From positions 1 to 64,000 of the forward strand of contig NZ_FZNR01000016.1 in NCBI RefSeq assembly GCF_900188005.1: a DNA stretch of 64,000 bases, written 5' to 3'. The notes beneath the pieces were generated by a model. It had not been told where the DNA came from. It worked only from the letters and a program-made list of their open reading frames with translations, and made no database searches. Source of the DNA: Actinoplanes regularis. Lineage in GTDB: Bacteria; Actinomycetota; Actinomycetes; Mycobacteriales; Micromonosporaceae. Made by a program: the position numbers and the translations under genes. Each line of letters begins with the position of its first letter. The stretch's first letter is position 1. Positions 62,339-64,000 of the stretch are shown here, piece after piece.

Positions 62339-63163
62339 TCAGGAGGCCGTCACGCGCAGGCCACGATCGCTGAAGCAGGCCGCCGCGGCGGCCAGTTGTT
62401 CCGTGGTCGGTGGGACGGCGTCCGGCAGGGGGTAGGGCAGCCTGAGCTCCTCGTACTTGGCGAGCCCGAGGCGGTGGTAGCCGAGGATGTCGACCTGCTC
62501 GACGACGCCACCGCGTTCGACGCTGCCCCAGCGGGCGGCGAAGTCGGCGACTCCGGCGATGTTGTCCGGGTCGTCGGTGAGCCCGGGCACCAGCACGAAC
62601 CGGATCCGCATCCGGTTGCCCCGGGCGGCGAGCCGGTCGCCGAACACGATCGTCGGCTCCAGCGCGACGCCGGTCAGCCTCCGGTAGGTGCGCGGGTTCG
62701 AGCTCTTGACGTCGAGCAGGACCAGGTCGGTGTCGTCGAGCAGCCGGTCGGTGGCGCGGGCGCCGAGGAACCCGGCCGTGTCCACGGCGGTGTGCAGGCC
62801 CTCCTGCTTGCAGCGGCGCAGATAGGCCTCGACGAAGCGCTCCTGCAGCAGCGGCTCGCCGCCGGAGACCGTCACGCCGCCGCCGGAGGCGTTGATGAAC
62901 GCCTTGAAGGAGAGCATCTTGGCGACCAGGTCGTCGACGGTGACGCGCTGACCGTTCCGGCCCTCCCAGGTGTCCGGGTTGTGGCAGTACAGGCAGCGCA
63001 GGTGGCAGCCGGCGAAGAACGTGACGAACCTGGTGCCGGGGCCGTCGGCGGCGGTGACCACATCCCACGAGTGCACCGACGCGACCAGTTCACCCTCGGG
63101 ACCCGTGTGCGCCCCGACCGGCATGATGGCCAGGTCGGGGCGGTGGAGGACGGTGCGGGTCAC
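62339..63163 (-). CDS. pflA: Pyruvate formate-lyase activating enzyme
   Basis: A 274-residue radical SAM enzyme that installs the glycyl radical on PflB. The [4Fe-4S] motif is [13 protein letters not shown], with SGGEPLLQ and [12 protein letters not shown] following. The N-terminus is longer than in E. coli PflA by about 25 residues. The GTG at 63163 overlaps the pflB stop by four bases, so enzyme and activator are coupled. Presence in an aerobe points to fermentative survival under low oxygen. Confidence 0.94.
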   Translation of the reverse strand: MTRTVLHRPDLAIMPVGAHTGPEGELVASVHSWDVVTAADGPGTRFVTFFAGCHLRCLYCHNPDTWEGRNGQRVTVDDLVAKMLSFKAFINASGGGVTVSGGEPLLQERFVEAYLRRCKQEGLHTAVDTAGFLGARATDRLLDDTDLVLLDVKSSNPRTYRRLTGVALEPTIVFGDRLAARGNRMRIRFVLVPGLTDDPDNIAGVADFAARWGSVERGGVVEQVDILGYHRLGLAKYEELRLPYPLPDAVPPTTEQLAAAAACFSDRGLRVTAS

Positions 63164-64000
63164 AGCGCGCCGTGGAAGGTGCGGGAGATGACGTCGAGCT
63201 GCTGCTCCTTGGTCAGCCGCACGAAGTTGACCGCGTATCCGGAGACCCGGATGGTCAGCTGCGGGTAGTTCTCCGGGTGTGCCATCGCGTCCTGCAGGGT
63301 GGAGCGGTTGAGCACGTTGACGTTCATGTGGAAGCCGCCCGTCGCCGTGTACCCGTCGAGCACCCCGACCAGGTTGGTGACCTGTTCCCCACGGTTGTTG
63401 CCGAGGCCGTTGGGGGTGACCGTGGTGGTCAGCGAGATCCCGTCCTGGGAGTGCTCGTACGGCAGCTTCGCCACCGACAGCGCGGCGGCGACCATGCCGT
63501 GCCGGTCCCGGCCGTTCATCGGGTTGGCGCCCGGGGCGAACGGCTCACCGGAGCGGCGGCCGTCCGGGGTGTTGCCGGTGTGCTTGCCGTAGACGACGTT
63601 CGAGGTGATGGTCAGCACCGACTGGGTGTGCACCGCGCCGCGGTACGTCGGGTGCTTGCGGATCTTGGTCATGAACGACTCGACCAGGTCGACGGCGAGA
63701 CTGTCGGCGCGGTCGTCGTTGTTGCCGTACGTCGGGAAGTCGCCCTCGACGGCGTAGTCGACGACCAGGCCGCGCTCGTCGCGGATCGGCCGCACCTTGG
63801 CGTGCTTGATCGCCGACAGGGAGTCCGCGGCTACCGACAGACCGGCGATGCCGCACGCCAGGGTGCGCAGGATGTCCGTGTCGTGCAGGGCCATCTCGAT
63901 GCGCTCGTAGGCGTACCTGTCGTGCATGTAGTGGATGATGTTCAGCGCGTTGACGTAGGTGGCGGCCAGCCACTCCATCATCGTGTCGAACCGCTGCGCC
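63160..64000 (-). CDS. pflB: Pyruvate formate-lyase, C-terminal part (truncated by window edge)
   Basis: The last 279 or so residues of formate acetyltransferase, which converts pyruvate and CoA to formate and acetyl-CoA without oxygen. The glycyl radical site is [15 protein letters not shown] near the end; [17 protein letters not shown] and [14 protein letters not shown] are typical. The active-site Cys-Cys pair lies beyond position 64000. It continues upstream outside the window. Confidence 0.95.
   Translation of the reverse strand, partial: AQRFDTMMEWLAATYVNALNIIHYMHDRYAYERIEMALHDTDILRTLACGIAGLSVAADSLSAIKHAKVRPIRDERGLVVDYAVEGDFPTYGNNDDRADSLAVDLVESFMTKIRKHPTYRGAVHTQSVLTITSNVVYGKHTGNTPDGRRSGEPFAPGANPMNGRDRHGMVAAALSVAKLPYEHSQDGISLTTTVTPNGLGNNRGEQVTNLVGVLDGYTATGGFHMNVNVLNRSTLQDAMAHPENYPQLTIRVSGYAVNFVRLTKEQQLDVISRTFHGAL

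Overview
The window reads as a high-GC actinobacterial chromosome, most likely Micromonosporaceae and Actinoplanes-like. This is inferred from very GC-rich third codon positions, frequent GTG starts, a DUF574-type SAM methyltransferase, a Spo0M-like protein, a CebR-type TGGGAGCGCTCCCA box, an Lcp-type rubber oxygenase and many secreted hydrolases. No rRNA, intact tRNA, CRISPR array, transposase or prophage was seen.

Layout. 0.2-6.1 kb: a hypothetical gene, then a sulfur-scavenging operon on the minus strand. It runs from a leaderless cysteine-rich leader peptide to a lipoprotein, ATPase and permease, then a TauD-type dioxygenase and a flavin monooxygenase. A TGTGA-N6-TCACA operator lies just upstream. 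6.2-8.5 kb: Spo0M-like protein and malate dehydrogenase, each with a strong terminator. 8.7-12.3 kb: an accessory islet with a GIY-YIG-like protein overlapping a DUF7662/DUF6884-like protein, then a low-GC membrane protein. 12.4-21.4 kb: VOC protein, a hypothetical, a 2-hydroxyacid dehydrogenase, a TIGR01777 epimerase behind twin palindromic operators and a coupled 24-codon ORF, a triple-PAS hybrid histidine kinase, DUF574 methyltransferase, small regulators and a hemerythrin protein. 21.6-22.9 kb: an AA10 LPMO with CBM2, followed by an orphan CebR-type box in front of a decayed gene start.

22.95-29.3 kb: DUF3159 protein and a complete upper protocatechuate branch (pcaHGBL) divergent from an IclR regulator and pobA. 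Two near-identical TTCC-N-GGAA sites sit 44-46 bp before pcaH and pobA. 29.3-38.1 kb: nucleotidyltransferase-like protein, a DedA protein with a dead PAP2-like half, a membrane-protein pair (one with a probable N-terminal frameshift), a candidate leaderless 43-aa peptide, a DUF4153-type protein with a long acidic tract, and a HEAT-repeat protein. 38.2-45.7 kb: a class A penicillin-binding protein fused to a NodB deacetylase, Lcp rubber oxygenase with a tandem-TetR regulator, and a receiver/KaiC-like pair behind a stress-type promoter.

45.7-51.7 kb: an OFA-family MFS transporter with its small subunit, an IclR regulator, and a four-gene ABC importer. 51.8-58.9 kb: SRPBCC, GNAT and VOC proteins, a tRNA-like fragment, a DIP1984-family protein, a Tet(M)-like ribosomal protection GTPase behind an overlapping leader ORF, a DUF385-type protein, a serine beta-lactamase-like hydrolase and a LysR regulator. 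58.9-62.3 kb: two secreted peptidases. 62.3-64 kb: pflA and the 3' part of pflB, truncated by the window edge.

Taken together the region combines scavenging (organosulfur, hydroxybenzoate, rubber, polysaccharide, peptides) with many small regulatory devices: short upstream ORFs, palindromic operators and translationally coupled overlaps.
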